Positions 9,146 to 17,378 of a stretch of 64,000 nt of DNA are shown here, in pieces. How positions within the stretch are numbered: position 1 is the stretch's first letter; the number at the start of each line of letters is the position of its first letter. The position numbers were made by a program, and so were the translations under genes. Under the pieces are notes generated by a model. The model saw nothing but the letters and a program-made list of their open reading frames with translations. It searched no databases and was not told where the DNA came from. Source of the stretch: FEN-1297 sp963843605 (GTDB lineage: Bacteria; Bacteroidota; Ignavibacteria; Ignavibacteriales; Ignavibacteriaceae); the NCBI GenBank assembly GCA_963843605.1, contig CAWJLA010000003.1:1-64000 (forward strand). Reading direction: 5' to 3'.

Positions 9146-10135
9146 GAGCCACTTCATTTGTTTATACCACTCACAAGTTCTCCCAATTCCATCCTCTAAT
9201 GAAATATTTTGATGATAATTTAATTCCTTTACCGCCTTTCCGGTGTCGCAAGTCCATGAATTTTGTGTTATATCACGAGCTTTTTCAATATTCAAAGTAG
9301 CCGCTTTATTGCTCAATCCTGCAAAGGCCTGTGCAAAAGCCGCAATTGTGTATACAATAGAGTGAGGTACTTTTACATGTACAGCTTTTTTCTTAAGCAC
9401 TTTAGCTGTAACTTCTCCTATCTCCTCCCATGTATAGTATTTTTCAGAACTTATAAAATATATTTCACCTGCCGATCTATCAGATTCACCTGCCAGGTAA
9501 AATCCGTTAACCAAATCATTTACGTGTATTAAGCTGATTTTCTTTTTATCAAACCCTATTGTGGTCATCAGTCCTTTGTTGAATGTCTTGAAAAATATCA
9601 AAATTTCCGTGTCCCTCTCACCGAAAACAGCCGGAGCTCTACAGATTGTTACCGGCAGTCTGTCCATATATGACCTTGCAAGTTCTTCTTCTGCTAATTT
9701 GCTTTTACCGTAAGTTGTTATGGGATGACATTCAGCCTCCTCATCTACCGGTTTTCCGTTCAACGACGGACCCGACGCAGTCTGACTGCTGACTATAAGA
9801 AATTTTTTAATATTCTCCTTATACTTTAACGCAGTTTCAAGCAGATTTCTGGTTGTTTCTACGTTGCCTTTGAAATACCCCTCCGGCTTTTTGGATTTCA
9901 CTACACCCGCAACATGATAAATATATTCCGCACCATCGAACGCTCTTTCCAAACCCTTCTGATCAAATAATCCGCAATCGTGAATTTCTATATTTTTCCC
10001 TTCCAGCCATTTTAAATTACTGGTCTTCCTTACTATGCATCTTACCTTATAACCTTTGCTTAAAAGAAGATCGACTAAATGACTGCCGACAAAGCCGTTG
10101 GCACCTGTTACAACAACTGTTTTGGTATTTTCCAT
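9143..10135 (-). CDS. cerR: NAD(P)-dependent epimerase/dehydratase, probable ceramide reductase CerR
   Basis: A 330-residue extended short-chain dehydrogenase. The Rossmann motif is VTGANGFVGSHL at residues 9-20, and the catalytic YxxxK is seen as TYGKSKLAEEE, with the upstream Ser in VSSQTASG. Such proteins are often annotated as dihydroflavonol-4-reductase-like. It is divergent from, and 116 bp away from, a serine palmitoyltransferase gene, which is followed by a GNAT-like acyltransferase. In Caulobacter and Bacteroides the equivalent trio (spt, cerR, bcerS) makes ceramide, CerR reducing the 3-oxo group. The specific role is inferred from this context; the enzyme superfamily is certain. Confidence 0.8.
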   Translation of the reverse strand: MENTKTVVVTGANGFVGSHLVDLLLSKGYKVRCIVRKTSNLKWLEGKNIEIHDCGLFDQKGLERAFDGAEYIYHVAGVVKSKKPEGYFKGNVETTRNLLETALKYKENIKKFLIVSSQTASGPSLNGKPVDEEAECHPITTYGKSKLAEEELARSYMDRLPVTICRAPAVFGERDTEILIFFKTFNKGLMTTIGFDKKKISLIHVNDLVNGFYLAGESDRSAGEIYFISSEKYYTWEEIGEVTAKVLKKKAVHVKVPHSIVYTIAAFAQAFAGLSNKAATLNIEKARDITQNSWTCDTGKAVKELNYHQNISLEDGIGRTCEWYKQMKWL

Positions 10136-10241
10136 ATTTATTGAATATTTGATTTTATGACTATTTAATTATACATTTTATCGCTAAAAATAAGAAATTA
10201 ATTTTACATTATTAAAAGATTAATCATTTTAACCTAATTTT

Positions 10242-10247
10242 AGGAGG
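10242..10247 (+). promoter_or_regulatory. Strong ribosome binding site deciding a TTG start
   Basis: AGGAGG lies four bases before the TTG at 10252. No in-frame ATG occurs at a better distance, so this site supports the non-ATG start of the serine palmitoyltransferase gene. Confidence 0.7.
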
Positions 10248-10251
10248 CGTA

Positions 10252-11442
10252 TTGGATTTATTCACAAAATGCTACGACTTTACGAGAGCAGACGAAATAA
10301 AAGCCCTGGGATTATATCCTTATTTCCACCCTATAGAAGAAAATGAGGGGCCTGTCGTTCAGATAGAAGGACGAAAAATGATAATGGCGGGATCTAATAA
10401 CTACCTCGGACTTACTGCTCATCCTAAAGTTAAAGAAGCGGCAATAAAAGCGGTACAAAAGTACGGAACCGGATGCTCCGGATCCAGATATCTCACCGGC
10501 ACTCTGGACCTGCATATTGAGCTCGAAGAAAAATTAGCAAAATTCTTTAATAAAGAAGCTGTTTTATTATTCAGTACGGGTTATCAGACTGCTCAAGGTA
10601 TTATCCCTACTCTAGTTCAACGCGGCGATTATGTTATTTCCGATAGAGACAACCACGCTTGTATTATTGCCGGAAATTTGATGGCTAAAGGCGCCTCCGC
10701 TGAATTTGTAAGATATAAACATAATGATATGGACGATCTGGAAAGAGTTGCGAAAAAACTGCCTGAAGATGCTGCTAAATTAATCGTCAGCGACGGCGTT
10801 TTCAGCACCGGCGGCGAAATAGTAAATCTTACCAGACTTAATCAAATTGCAAAAGAAGTTAATGCCAGAATTCTGATAGACGACGCCCACTCTGTCGGCG
10901 TTATCGGTAAAGGCGGAAGAGGTACAGCCAGCGAATTTAATCTGGAAAACGATATAGACCTTACAATGGGCACCTTCAGTAAGACTTTTGCGTCACTGGG
11001 AGGATTTGTTGCAGGCGAATCTAAAGTAATCAATTATATTAAACATCATTCACCCGCGCTTATTTTCAGCGCATCCCCTACTCCTGCCTCCGTAGCGGCC
11101 GCTCTAGCAGCTTTGGAAATACTTGAACAGGAACCCGAACGCGTTACACGCTTAATAAACAACGCAAATAAAGTCCGTACGGAATTAAGAGATGCCGGCT
11201 TTACTGTTCTCGACGGCCGTACCGCAATTGTACCGGTTATAGTCGGTAATGATGAAATAGCATTTAAAATGTGGCGTATGCTATTTGAAGCAGGCTTGTT
11301 CGTAAATGTTTTTATATCTCCGGGCGTGCCTCAAGGCAGACAAATGATGCGCACAAGCTATATGGCTACTCATGAAGAGGAGCACTTGAACGCTATTATC
11401 GATATTTTTAAGAAAACGGGGAAAAAGTTAGGACTAATTTAA
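10252..11442 (+). CDS. spt: Serine palmitoyltransferase (alpha-oxoamine synthase family)
   Basis: A 396-residue PLP enzyme of fold type I that condenses an amino acid with an acyl thioester. Seen are the GSNNYLGLTAHP segment, GTGCSGSRYLTGT, the DDAHSVGVIG Asp-His pair that holds PLP, and the PLP lysine in GTFSKTFASLGG (about 240). The family also includes KBL and BioF. The assignment to serine palmitoyltransferase rests on the neighbours: a CerR-like reductase in divergence and a bCerS-like acyltransferase downstream, with no biotin or threonine genes. It would produce 3-oxosphinganine, the first step of sphingolipid synthesis. The start is TTG with AGGAGG upstream. Confidence 0.88.
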   Translation: MDLFTKCYDFTRADEIKALGLYPYFHPIEENEGPVVQIEGRKMIMAGSNNYLGLTAHPKVKEAAIKAVQKYGTGCSGSRYLTGTLDLHIELEEKLAKFFNKEAVLLFSTGYQTAQGIIPTLVQRGDYVISDRDNHACIIAGNLMAKGASAEFVRYKHNDMDDLERVAKKLPEDAAKLIVSDGVFSTGGEIVNLTRLNQIAKEVNARILIDDAHSVGVIGKGGRGTASEFNLENDIDLTMGTFSKTFASLGGFVAGESKVINYIKHHSPALIFSASPTPASVAAALAALEILEQEPERVTRLINNANKVRTELRDAGFTVLDGRTAIVPVIVGNDEIAFKMWRMLFEAGLFVNVFISPGVPQGRQMMRTSYMATHEEEHLNAIIDIFKKTGKKLGLI

Positions 11443-11495
11443 ATTGCCGTCAATTCTTAAACTTTTATGGCATGTCATTCAACATGGTGATATGT

Positions 11496-11520
11496 CTGCC
11501 TGCCGGTAGGCAGGCCTTTA
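11496..11520 (+). terminator. Palindromic hairpin, possible terminator
   Basis: CTGCCT and AGGCAG form a stem around GCCGGT, with a register shift allowing CCTGCC/GGCAGG, followed by CCTTTATTTT. It lies between spt and the acyltransferase gene. A related CTGCCGGCAG palindrome occurs near 1095, so it may be a dispersed repeat and only an attenuator within the operon. Confidence 0.45.
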
Positions 11521-11539
11521 TTTTAAAAAGGTGGTTCAA

Positions 11540-12661
11540 ATGAGCGAAATAAAAATCTCTAAGGTAGAATCCCCCAAGGATTTAATGCGTTTTATTAAAT
11601 TTCAGTGGAAAATTTATCAGAACGATAAATATTGGGTTCCGCCCCTAATTATGGATAGAAAGAAAATTCTGAATAAAAAGAAGAACCCGTTTTTTAAACA
11701 TTCCCAAGCGGATTATTTCCTTGCTGAGCGCGACGGAGAACTTGTCGGCAGAATTGCTGCAATCAAGAATGATCTGCATAACAAATATCATAACGATAAA
11801 GCAGGCTTCTTCGGTTTTTTTGAATGTATCAACGACCAGAAAGTAGCAAATGCCCTTCTGGATACCGCTAAAAAATGGCTCAAAGAAAAAGGTCTGAATG
11901 AAATGCGCGGACCGGCTAATCCTTCAAGCAATGACGAATGGGGTATGCTTCTGGAAGGTTTTGAAGATGAACCAAGAATTTTAATGACCTATAACCCGAA
12001 ATACTACCTTACATTGTGTGATAATTACGGATTGAAAAAGATTAAGGATTTATACGCTTATAAGATCGAACAAGATAAAGTTCTCGGCTCCGATAAGATA
12101 AAAAGAGTTGCCGAATTGGCTAAGAAAAGATACGATATGAAAATTACGCAGCTCGATATGAAAAATTTTAAATCAGAGGTTGAAAAAGTAAAGTTTGTTT
12201 ATAATAAAGCATGGGCACCTAACTGGGGATTTGTTCCAATGACGGACGATGAACTGGACGCAATGGCAAAGGATCTCAAACCACTTGCCGAACCTTCACT
12301 TGTATTGTTCGGTGAAGTTAAAGGTAACCTGATGGGCTTTGCTCTTGTTATGCTCGATTATAATTATATTTTCAAAAACCTTAACGGAAAACTCTTTCCC
12401 TTCGGCTTTATAAAACTTTTTACTCAGAAGAAAAAAATTCCTTGGACTCGAATTATTACGCTCGGACTTATACCCGAATATCAGAAAAAAGGACTTGATG
12501 CTACTTTTTATTGGGAAATTGTCAATAGAGCAAAAGATCTGGGCATTGGCCTGGGTGAGGCAAGCTGGGTGCTGGAAGATAATGATATGATGAACCGCGG
12601 CGCAGAAACTATGGGCGGCACTCTGTATAAGAAATATCGAATCTACGGAATGAATATTTAA
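11540..12661 (+). CDS. bcerS: GNAT-like N-acyltransferase, probable bacterial ceramide synthase
   Basis: A protein of about 373 residues with two regions resembling the GNAT acyl-CoA fold: about 1-150 (FLAERDGELVGRIAAI, an acceptor-strand motif) and about 225-350 (VLFGEVKGNLMGFALVM, then ITLGLIPEYQKKGLD, which resembles the V-x-P-x-x-x-x-x-G acyl-CoA loop). The start is set at ATG 11540, five bases behind AAAGGTGG; a GTG at 11531 lies inside that site. It follows spt by about 100 bp. In Caulobacter and Bacteroides a GNAT-fold protein, bCerS, next to spt and cerR N-acylates the sphingoid base. The function here is inferred from that synteny; a different N-acyltransferase remains possible. Confidence 0.75.
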   Translation: MSEIKISKVESPKDLMRFIKFQWKIYQNDKYWVPPLIMDRKKILNKKKNPFFKHSQADYFLAERDGELVGRIAAIKNDLHNKYHNDKAGFFGFFECINDQKVANALLDTAKKWLKEKGLNEMRGPANPSSNDEWGMLLEGFEDEPRILMTYNPKYYLTLCDNYGLKKIKDLYAYKIEQDKVLGSDKIKRVAELAKKRYDMKITQLDMKNFKSEVEKVKFVYNKAWAPNWGFVPMTDDELDAMAKDLKPLAEPSLVLFGEVKGNLMGFALVMLDYNYIFKNLNGKLFPFGFIKLFTQKKKIPWTRIITLGLIPEYQKKGLDATFYWEIVNRAKDLGIGLGEASWVLEDNDMMNRGAETMGGTLYKKYRIYGMNI

Positions 12662-12671
12662 CTCCCTTTTC

Positions 12672-12709
12672 GGAAGCTGTTTCAATTTATTTTTATTGAA
12701 ACGGCTTCC
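12672..12709 (+). terminator. Strong hairpin terminator after bcerS
   Basis: Fifteen-base arms GGAAGCTGTTTCAAT and ATTGAAACGGCTTCC pair with one G-T wobble around TTATTTTT, 10 bp after the acyltransferase stop. A long U tract is lacking, but the stem is very stable. The rest of the gap to 12935 shows nothing further. Confidence 0.7.
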
Positions 12710-12935
12710 ATTCAGATTTACAAATCTAAAAAATATCGGAAATTTTTCGATTATAAATATTGAAAATTTAACGGATTACACTATTTCCCTTTTCCATAAT
12801 TTATATGCCGCAAATTAGGAACAATGTAATCATTAAAGTCCGAATTCAAACGCATACTGAACAAAAACCTAAATAATATATTTCTTAGATCGGTATGCGG
12901 CAGTCTTTTTGAATCAGTAAATCCCGGATCTGCTT

Positions 12936-14951
12936 ATGAAAAACCTATTAACATCCTTATTATTTTTGCTTTTATTTTCTTCTATTAGTTTTTCCCAATT
13001 TACAATACATGACAGAGATCTGGTTAAAACTACGTTCAGCCGCAGCTTTGATCGCGAAATTATACTCGATTATCTTAATTCACCCGACAGCAAAAAAGTA
13101 AATGCGGCTTTGCTAAGCATCGGCCAGAGCGGCGATACTTTGTTTAACCGGGATATTATGAAACTGGATTTCGGAAAATATTCGGAGTATATATGCTTCG
13201 CGCTCGAAGAAGCCGGACCCTCGGAAAGTGCTTCCGAATATCTGATGTCTGAATTGGATAAGAAGAAAAATTATTCGGAGCTGGCTGACCGGATTTTAAC
13301 TGCTCTCGGAAAAACAGGTGATCAAAAGAGTTATGATAAAATCACCCGGCTTTATCTAAACGGAAAAGGCAATTATTTTAAAAGTATTTCCATTTCGCTT
13401 TTAAGTTTTTATAATAGAAAGATCGGTAATCCGAATTTATCGCTCGAAATTCTTTTTAATGAATTGCAAAAATACCGCAATGATCCTAAAAGATATTTCG
13501 AAGCCGCTTTTACTATAGAAAGAATCGGCGTTCCCTACCGGAATATTCACTTTATAACAGATGAATTGGAAAATTTATTCCCGAAAGGTTCTTTTTCCGG
13601 GGGCAATTCACCTTATCTCGCGTCTGCAGTATCCTGTATGCTTAAAACCCTAAGTAAAGCAAAGTTCTTTCCTTATAATCCGGAATTAAAATCTGCTCTG
13701 TTGAATTCAAAGAACTTTGACATTAAAGTGGAAGCCGCACGCGCAATTTCTTTTTATAATTTTTCAAATCTTAACGACTTTATCGACTATCTGAAACTTC
13801 TGGATAACCGCAATGCAAACATAGCAGATGTATTTGCCGAATCGCTGAAGAATATTAAGGTGAATAAATATTTGACAGACTTCCTGAACGGTTTCATGCA
13901 AAAAGGAATATCAAACCGGAGATACAATGTTGACGTAAGAGGTGAGCTATTTCTGAGTTATATTTCACTCTTCAAACCGGCGTTCGAAGAAGTATTCGAT
14001 AAATTCTCAAACAAAGTTCCTAAAGAATATCTGTACAGTGCCTGCCTTCAATATAAAAATTCTCCGGCCGCACTAAATTATCTGGTTCAGCATTTCAACG
14101 CCTCACCGGTTAAAGATAAAGCTGTTATTCTTGCGGCGATACTTCAGTTTCAGAAGTACTATAATTCGGATAAAGGGTTAATAAGCATAATTGAGAAAGC
14201 GCTTGGTTCGGATTCCGCTCCTATTATCTCAATTGCGGCAGACGGAATTGATTCGTCTTTTATAAAAACACCCGGCCTTGATCTTCAGAAGATTATTCTA
14301 TCGCAGGTAAAAGAATATATCGATTCGTCAGGATATTATGAAAGCCTGGTTTCTCTTGCCGAATTAGCAAAAAGAATTGACGTTGTGTTTTATAAAACTA
14401 TAGTTGATGAATTGTCTAAATCGGATATATATTCAGTCCTTAAGTATGCCGATTCAGGACTTTTGCTGAAATCAGATAGCTTAAAAATGGATACAGTGAA
14501 ATTCAATTCATTCTGGGTAAATTCATTTAAATATAAAGGCGCTGTTATAAAAACTTCGAAAGGAACTTTCAGAATAAAATTCCTTCCTCAGTATGCGCCG
14601 GTTACTGTAGGCAATTTCTGCCTGCTGTCAAAAAATAATTTTTTCAAACTTAATGAATTCCACCGCGTTGTTCCCGGATTTGTCATTCAGGGAGGCGACC
14701 CTACCGCTACAGGCTGGGGCGGACCCGGATACGATATCGTTTCCGAATTCTCACCGCTGGAATTTAATACCGGAACCGCCGGTATGGCCAGCGCCGGCAA
14801 AGATACCGAAGGATCGCAATGGTTCATTACCACTGGTAATTATCCGCATCTAAACGGCAAGTATACCATCTTCGGTAAAATTGAAGAAGGTCAAAATATT
14901 GTAAATGAAACACAACAAGGCGATCGAATTATTTCAGTGAACCTATATTAG
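12936..14951 (+). CDS. Secreted HEAT-like repeat protein with C-terminal cyclophilin domain
   Basis: A 671-residue exported protein. Residues 1-20 form a signal peptide (hydrophobic core then ISFSQ). Residues about 35-520 are helical repeats of the HEAT/PBS type, inferred from recurring 'AALLSIGQSGD', 'ILTALGKTGD' and 'AARAISFYNF' segments. Residues about 535-671 are a cyclophilin-type peptidyl-prolyl isomerase: GTFRIKFLPQYAPVTVGNF, FHRVVPGFVIQGGDP, the EGSQWFITTG loop and LNGKYTIFGKI. The catalytic Arg of FHRV and the Gln of GSQWFI are retained. It is probably a periplasmic folding factor with a protein-docking scaffold. The gene overlaps the convergent porD gene by 4 bp at the stops. Confidence 0.8.
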   Translation: MKNLLTSLLFLLLFSSISFSQFTIHDRDLVKTTFSRSFDREIILDYLNSPDSKKVNAALLSIGQSGDTLFNRDIMKLDFGKYSEYICFALEEAGPSESASEYLMSELDKKKNYSELADRILTALGKTGDQKSYDKITRLYLNGKGNYFKSISISLLSFYNRKIGNPNLSLEILFNELQKYRNDPKRYFEAAFTIERIGVPYRNIHFITDELENLFPKGSFSGGNSPYLASAVSCMLKTLSKAKFFPYNPELKSALLNSKNFDIKVEAARAISFYNFSNLNDFIDYLKLLDNRNANIADVFAESLKNIKVNKYLTDFLNGFMQKGISNRRYNVDVRGELFLSYISLFKPAFEEVFDKFSNKVPKEYLYSACLQYKNSPAALNYLVQHFNASPVKDKAVILAAILQFQKYYNSDKGLISIIEKALGSDSAPIISIAADGIDSSFIKTPGLDLQKIILSQVKEYIDSSGYYESLVSLAELAKRIDVVFYKTIVDELSKSDIYSVLKYADSGLLLKSDSLKMDTVKFNSFWVNSFKYKGAVIKTSKGTFRIKFLPQYAPVTVGNFCLLSKNNFFKLNEFHRVVPGFVIQGGDPTATGWGGPGYDIVSEFSPLEFNTGTAGMASAGKDTEGSQWFITTGNYPHLNGKYTIFGKIEEGQNIVNETQQGDRIISVNLY

Positions 14952-15826
14952 CTGGACATTGCTGCATCGTATTTTGCGGTATGAGACGGATCGATGCGCT
15001 TTAGTATGTTAAAAATATTTTTATCGGGATAATTTTTTAAGTATTCCACTATCTCTCCGCTTTTCGCGTCGAAGAATGTTTTTATTAAAGGACTGCTGAA
15101 ATCGATTTTATCTTTTAAAGTCTGCAAAGTCTTAATAAGGAATACAATTTTTTCCTGACCAATTTTTGGGTTTTGTTGGAAAATATCTATACCGTAATAA
15201 TACTGGTAGAATGCTTCCCTGAATGATCTGTATTTATCGTTTAATAAATCTTCTACCAAACCGGTTCTGCTGTATGAACCCGAACTTCTTACCCAGCCTT
15301 TCGAATATTTTGAAGCACTTCCCAAATTGACAATGTTTATTGCTTCATTAAAATAAGGCGTTCCTCCGAACTGCTGCCAAGAATCATAATCAAACCCGAT
15401 TATCATATAAGCATAATAATCAAGAAAGCTGGCCACGGGATCAAAAGTATTTTGATGAGCCATTAATGCCTGTCCGTTCTGATAATAAAACGACCACATA
15501 GGATCGTTTATACTAAGCATTAAAGAGTTCTTTGTCGATTTATAAATCGGTCTTAAACTGGTTATAACAACCTGAGCCGTATAACTGCCGTTATCAGTTC
15601 CACTCATAAAAAAGATATTAAGGCTGCAGGTTATTTTATCTCCCCCCCAATCGTCCGACGTAAACCTTGTTTTGTTCATATAATCGGAAACGCTTTGCTG
15701 GAAATTTGACAACAAATCTCTGTTTGAAATTGAGATGTTATCCATATTAACCGTTATTGTACAATTAAGTTCTTGCGCCAGTATCGAAGGCACAAAAATC
15801 AGACAGAAGATTAATATATATTTCAT
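14948..15826 (-). CDS. porD: PorD-like T9SS-associated protein (DUF4835)
   Basis: A 292-residue exported protein with signal peptide MKYILIFCLIFVPSILAQ, then the family hallmark ELNCTITVN near the mature start and a Trp-rich central part (TSDDWGGDKITC, DPMWSFYYQNG). DUF4835 proteins, called PorD in some Bacteroidota, are associated with type IX secretion, though a direct mechanistic role is not established. The family fits this genome, which encodes T9SS-tailed proteins between 50 and 53 kb. It converges on the cyclophilin gene. Confidence 0.8.
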   Translation of the reverse strand: MKYILIFCLIFVPSILAQELNCTITVNMDNISISNRDLLSNFQQSVSDYMNKTRFTSDDWGGDKITCSLNIFFMSGTDNGSYTAQVVITSLRPIYKSTKNSLMLSINDPMWSFYYQNGQALMAHQNTFDPVASFLDYYAYMIIGFDYDSWQQFGGTPYFNEAINIVNLGSASKYSKGWVRSSGSYSRTGLVEDLLNDKYRSFREAFYQYYYGIDIFQQNPKIGQEKIVFLIKTLQTLKDKIDFSSPLIKTFFDAKSGEIVEYLKNYPDKNIFNILKRIDPSHTAKYDAAMSS

Positions 15827-15913
15827 GGATTTCCTAAAAAAGTAGAATTTATAGTTGATTTAATATATAAATTTCAATATTATCGAACAAGAAACATATA
15901 AATATCTTTAAAT

Positions 15914-16720
15914 TTGAAATTAGCATTAATAACAATATCAATTTTGTTATTAAGCAGTTGTGTGTTTTGTCAATTCGATCCAGGGGCTGTGCAGATTTCA
16001 CTTTCCGGTTCTAACGTAACAGACGAAAAAGATGTATTCTCGCTTTTTAATAACGCGGCATGTTTGCGTCAATTAACCAGTAGAGAAATCGGTATTTTTT
16101 ATTCTCCCTCCCCATTCGGTTTAAAGGAAATGGCAAATACATTCATAGCTTATAACGAACCTTTTACCTTCGGCAATATTGCAATTGGCGCAATGTACTA
16201 TGGCTTTGATCTTTACAACGAACTAAAAATATCAGCCGGATATTCTAATTCTATTTACAACGAATTTTCCTTCGGCCTGGCATTGAACCTACACTCGGTT
16301 AATATTAGAAATTACGGCAGCGATCTGGTCTTTTATATAAATACCGGGATGCGGATGAAAATAATAGAGGAGATATATTTTGGTTTTACAATCAGCAATT
16401 TGAACAGAGCTACATTCGGAAGCGAAAAAAATCAGATACCGTCTATAATAAAAACCGGATTAGGATACTGCCCCGCAGGAAATATTCTATTCGCCTTTGC
16501 ATTTGAAAAAGAATCAGATTACAAGGAAAATATATCATTAGGGATAGATTATAATATTATAGATCCGATTTCAATTAGGAGCGGATTCTCGACAAGCATT
16601 TCAAAATTCAGCGGAGGAATCGGAATTCATTATTCAGTTTTCAATTTAAATTATGCATTCATATACCATAACGATTTAGGTATAACGCATCAAACCGATT
16701 TAATAATTAGGCTCGAGTAA
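15914..16720 (+). CDS. PorV/UPF0164-like outer-membrane beta-barrel protein
   Basis: A 268-residue protein with a signal peptide (MKLALITISILLLSSCVFCQ) and alternating hydrophobic strands ending in an aromatic-rich LIIRLE C-terminus, as in outer-membrane barrels. The GAVQISLSGSNVT and LFNNAACLRQL region resembles the N-terminus of PorV/PorQ-type and UPF0164 barrels. PorV is the T9SS shuttle barrel, and the PorD neighbour supports a secretion role, but I cannot separate PorV from other members. The start is TTG at 15914; it has no clear ribosome site. The signal peptide contains two Cys, so a lipoprotein is possible but less likely. Confidence 0.6.
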   Translation: MKLALITISILLLSSCVFCQFDPGAVQISLSGSNVTDEKDVFSLFNNAACLRQLTSREIGIFYSPSPFGLKEMANTFIAYNEPFTFGNIAIGAMYYGFDLYNELKISAGYSNSIYNEFSFGLALNLHSVNIRNYGSDLVFYINTGMRMKIIEEIYFGFTISNLNRATFGSEKNQIPSIIKTGLGYCPAGNILFAFAFEKESDYKENISLGIDYNIIDPISIRSGFSTSISKFSGGIGIHYSVFNLNYAFIYHNDLGITHQTDLIIRLE

Positions 16721-16844
16721 TTGCTAATTAAGATATCCGATACATAATTCCGGATGGATTCGATAAATGATTTTTGGAATAAGATGTATATAATTTTCAA
16801 ATAATTTTAATATTTAAAATTATATAACAAAAAAGAGGGGGAAT

Positions 16845-17300
16845 ATGTCACATTCATATACAAATCTTATGCTGCACATAGTTTTTGCAACAAAATACCG
16901 GACGCCTTTTTTAAGAGACAGAATTATCCGCAGCCAGATGCATGCATACATTGGGGGAACATGCAACAAGTTAGGTTGTCAATCTTTAATTGTAAACGGA
17001 GTTGCAGATCATATACACATTCTTTGCTGTCTTTCTCGAACAATAACAGTTGCAGATTTATTAGAAGAGATAAAGCGTCCTTCTTCAAAATGGGTAAAAA
17101 CAAAGGGATTTTTATTATCAAAATTTGCGTGGCAGACCGGATATGCAGCATTTTCGGTAGGCAGAACGGAAGTAGATCGAATAAGAGCTTACATAGCAAA
17201 TCAAGAAAAGCATCATGGAAATATAGATTTCAAACAAGAATATATAAGATTACTTCAAGCAAACAATATAAAATATGATGAAAATTCAATATGGCTTTAA
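16845..17300 (+). CDS. IS200-like Y1 (HUH) transposase, stand-alone
   Basis: A 151-residue Y1 transposase. The HUH motif is ADHIHILCC at about 51-59, and the catalytic Tyr is expected in RIRAYIANQEKHHG (about 117). The ATG follows a GAGGGGG ribosome site. It shares the fold, length and start with the enzyme at 6477-6938 but is clearly diverged, so it is a second lineage. It has no array: only one strong hairpin 18 bp beyond its stop (17318-17338). That fits a single-copy RAYT-like gene or an IS200/IS605 relic with one recognisable end hairpin. Confidence 0.88.
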   Translation: MSHSYTNLMLHIVFATKYRTPFLRDRIIRSQMHAYIGGTCNKLGCQSLIVNGVADHIHILCCLSRTITVADLLEEIKRPSSKWVKTKGFLLSKFAWQTGYAAFSVGRTEVDRIRAYIANQEKHHGNIDFKQEYIRLLQANNIKYDENSIWL

Positions 17301-17317
17301 ACAAAATTAATACATTG

Positions 17318-17338
17318 GCCCATGGCAGCGCCATGGGC
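17318..17338. repeat. Perfect hairpin downstream of the transposase
   Basis: GCCCATGGC / GCCATGGGC with an AGC loop. It lies just beyond the stop of the Y1 transposase, where IS200/IS605 elements carry a right-end recognition hairpin. It differs from all palindromes of the 4.6-8.1 kb array, so the two transposases would recognise different hairpins. A terminator role is less likely because no U tract follows. Confidence 0.6.
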
Positions 17339-17378
17339 TGAAGGATAGAGAATTAAAAATATTAGCAATAAAATCATA

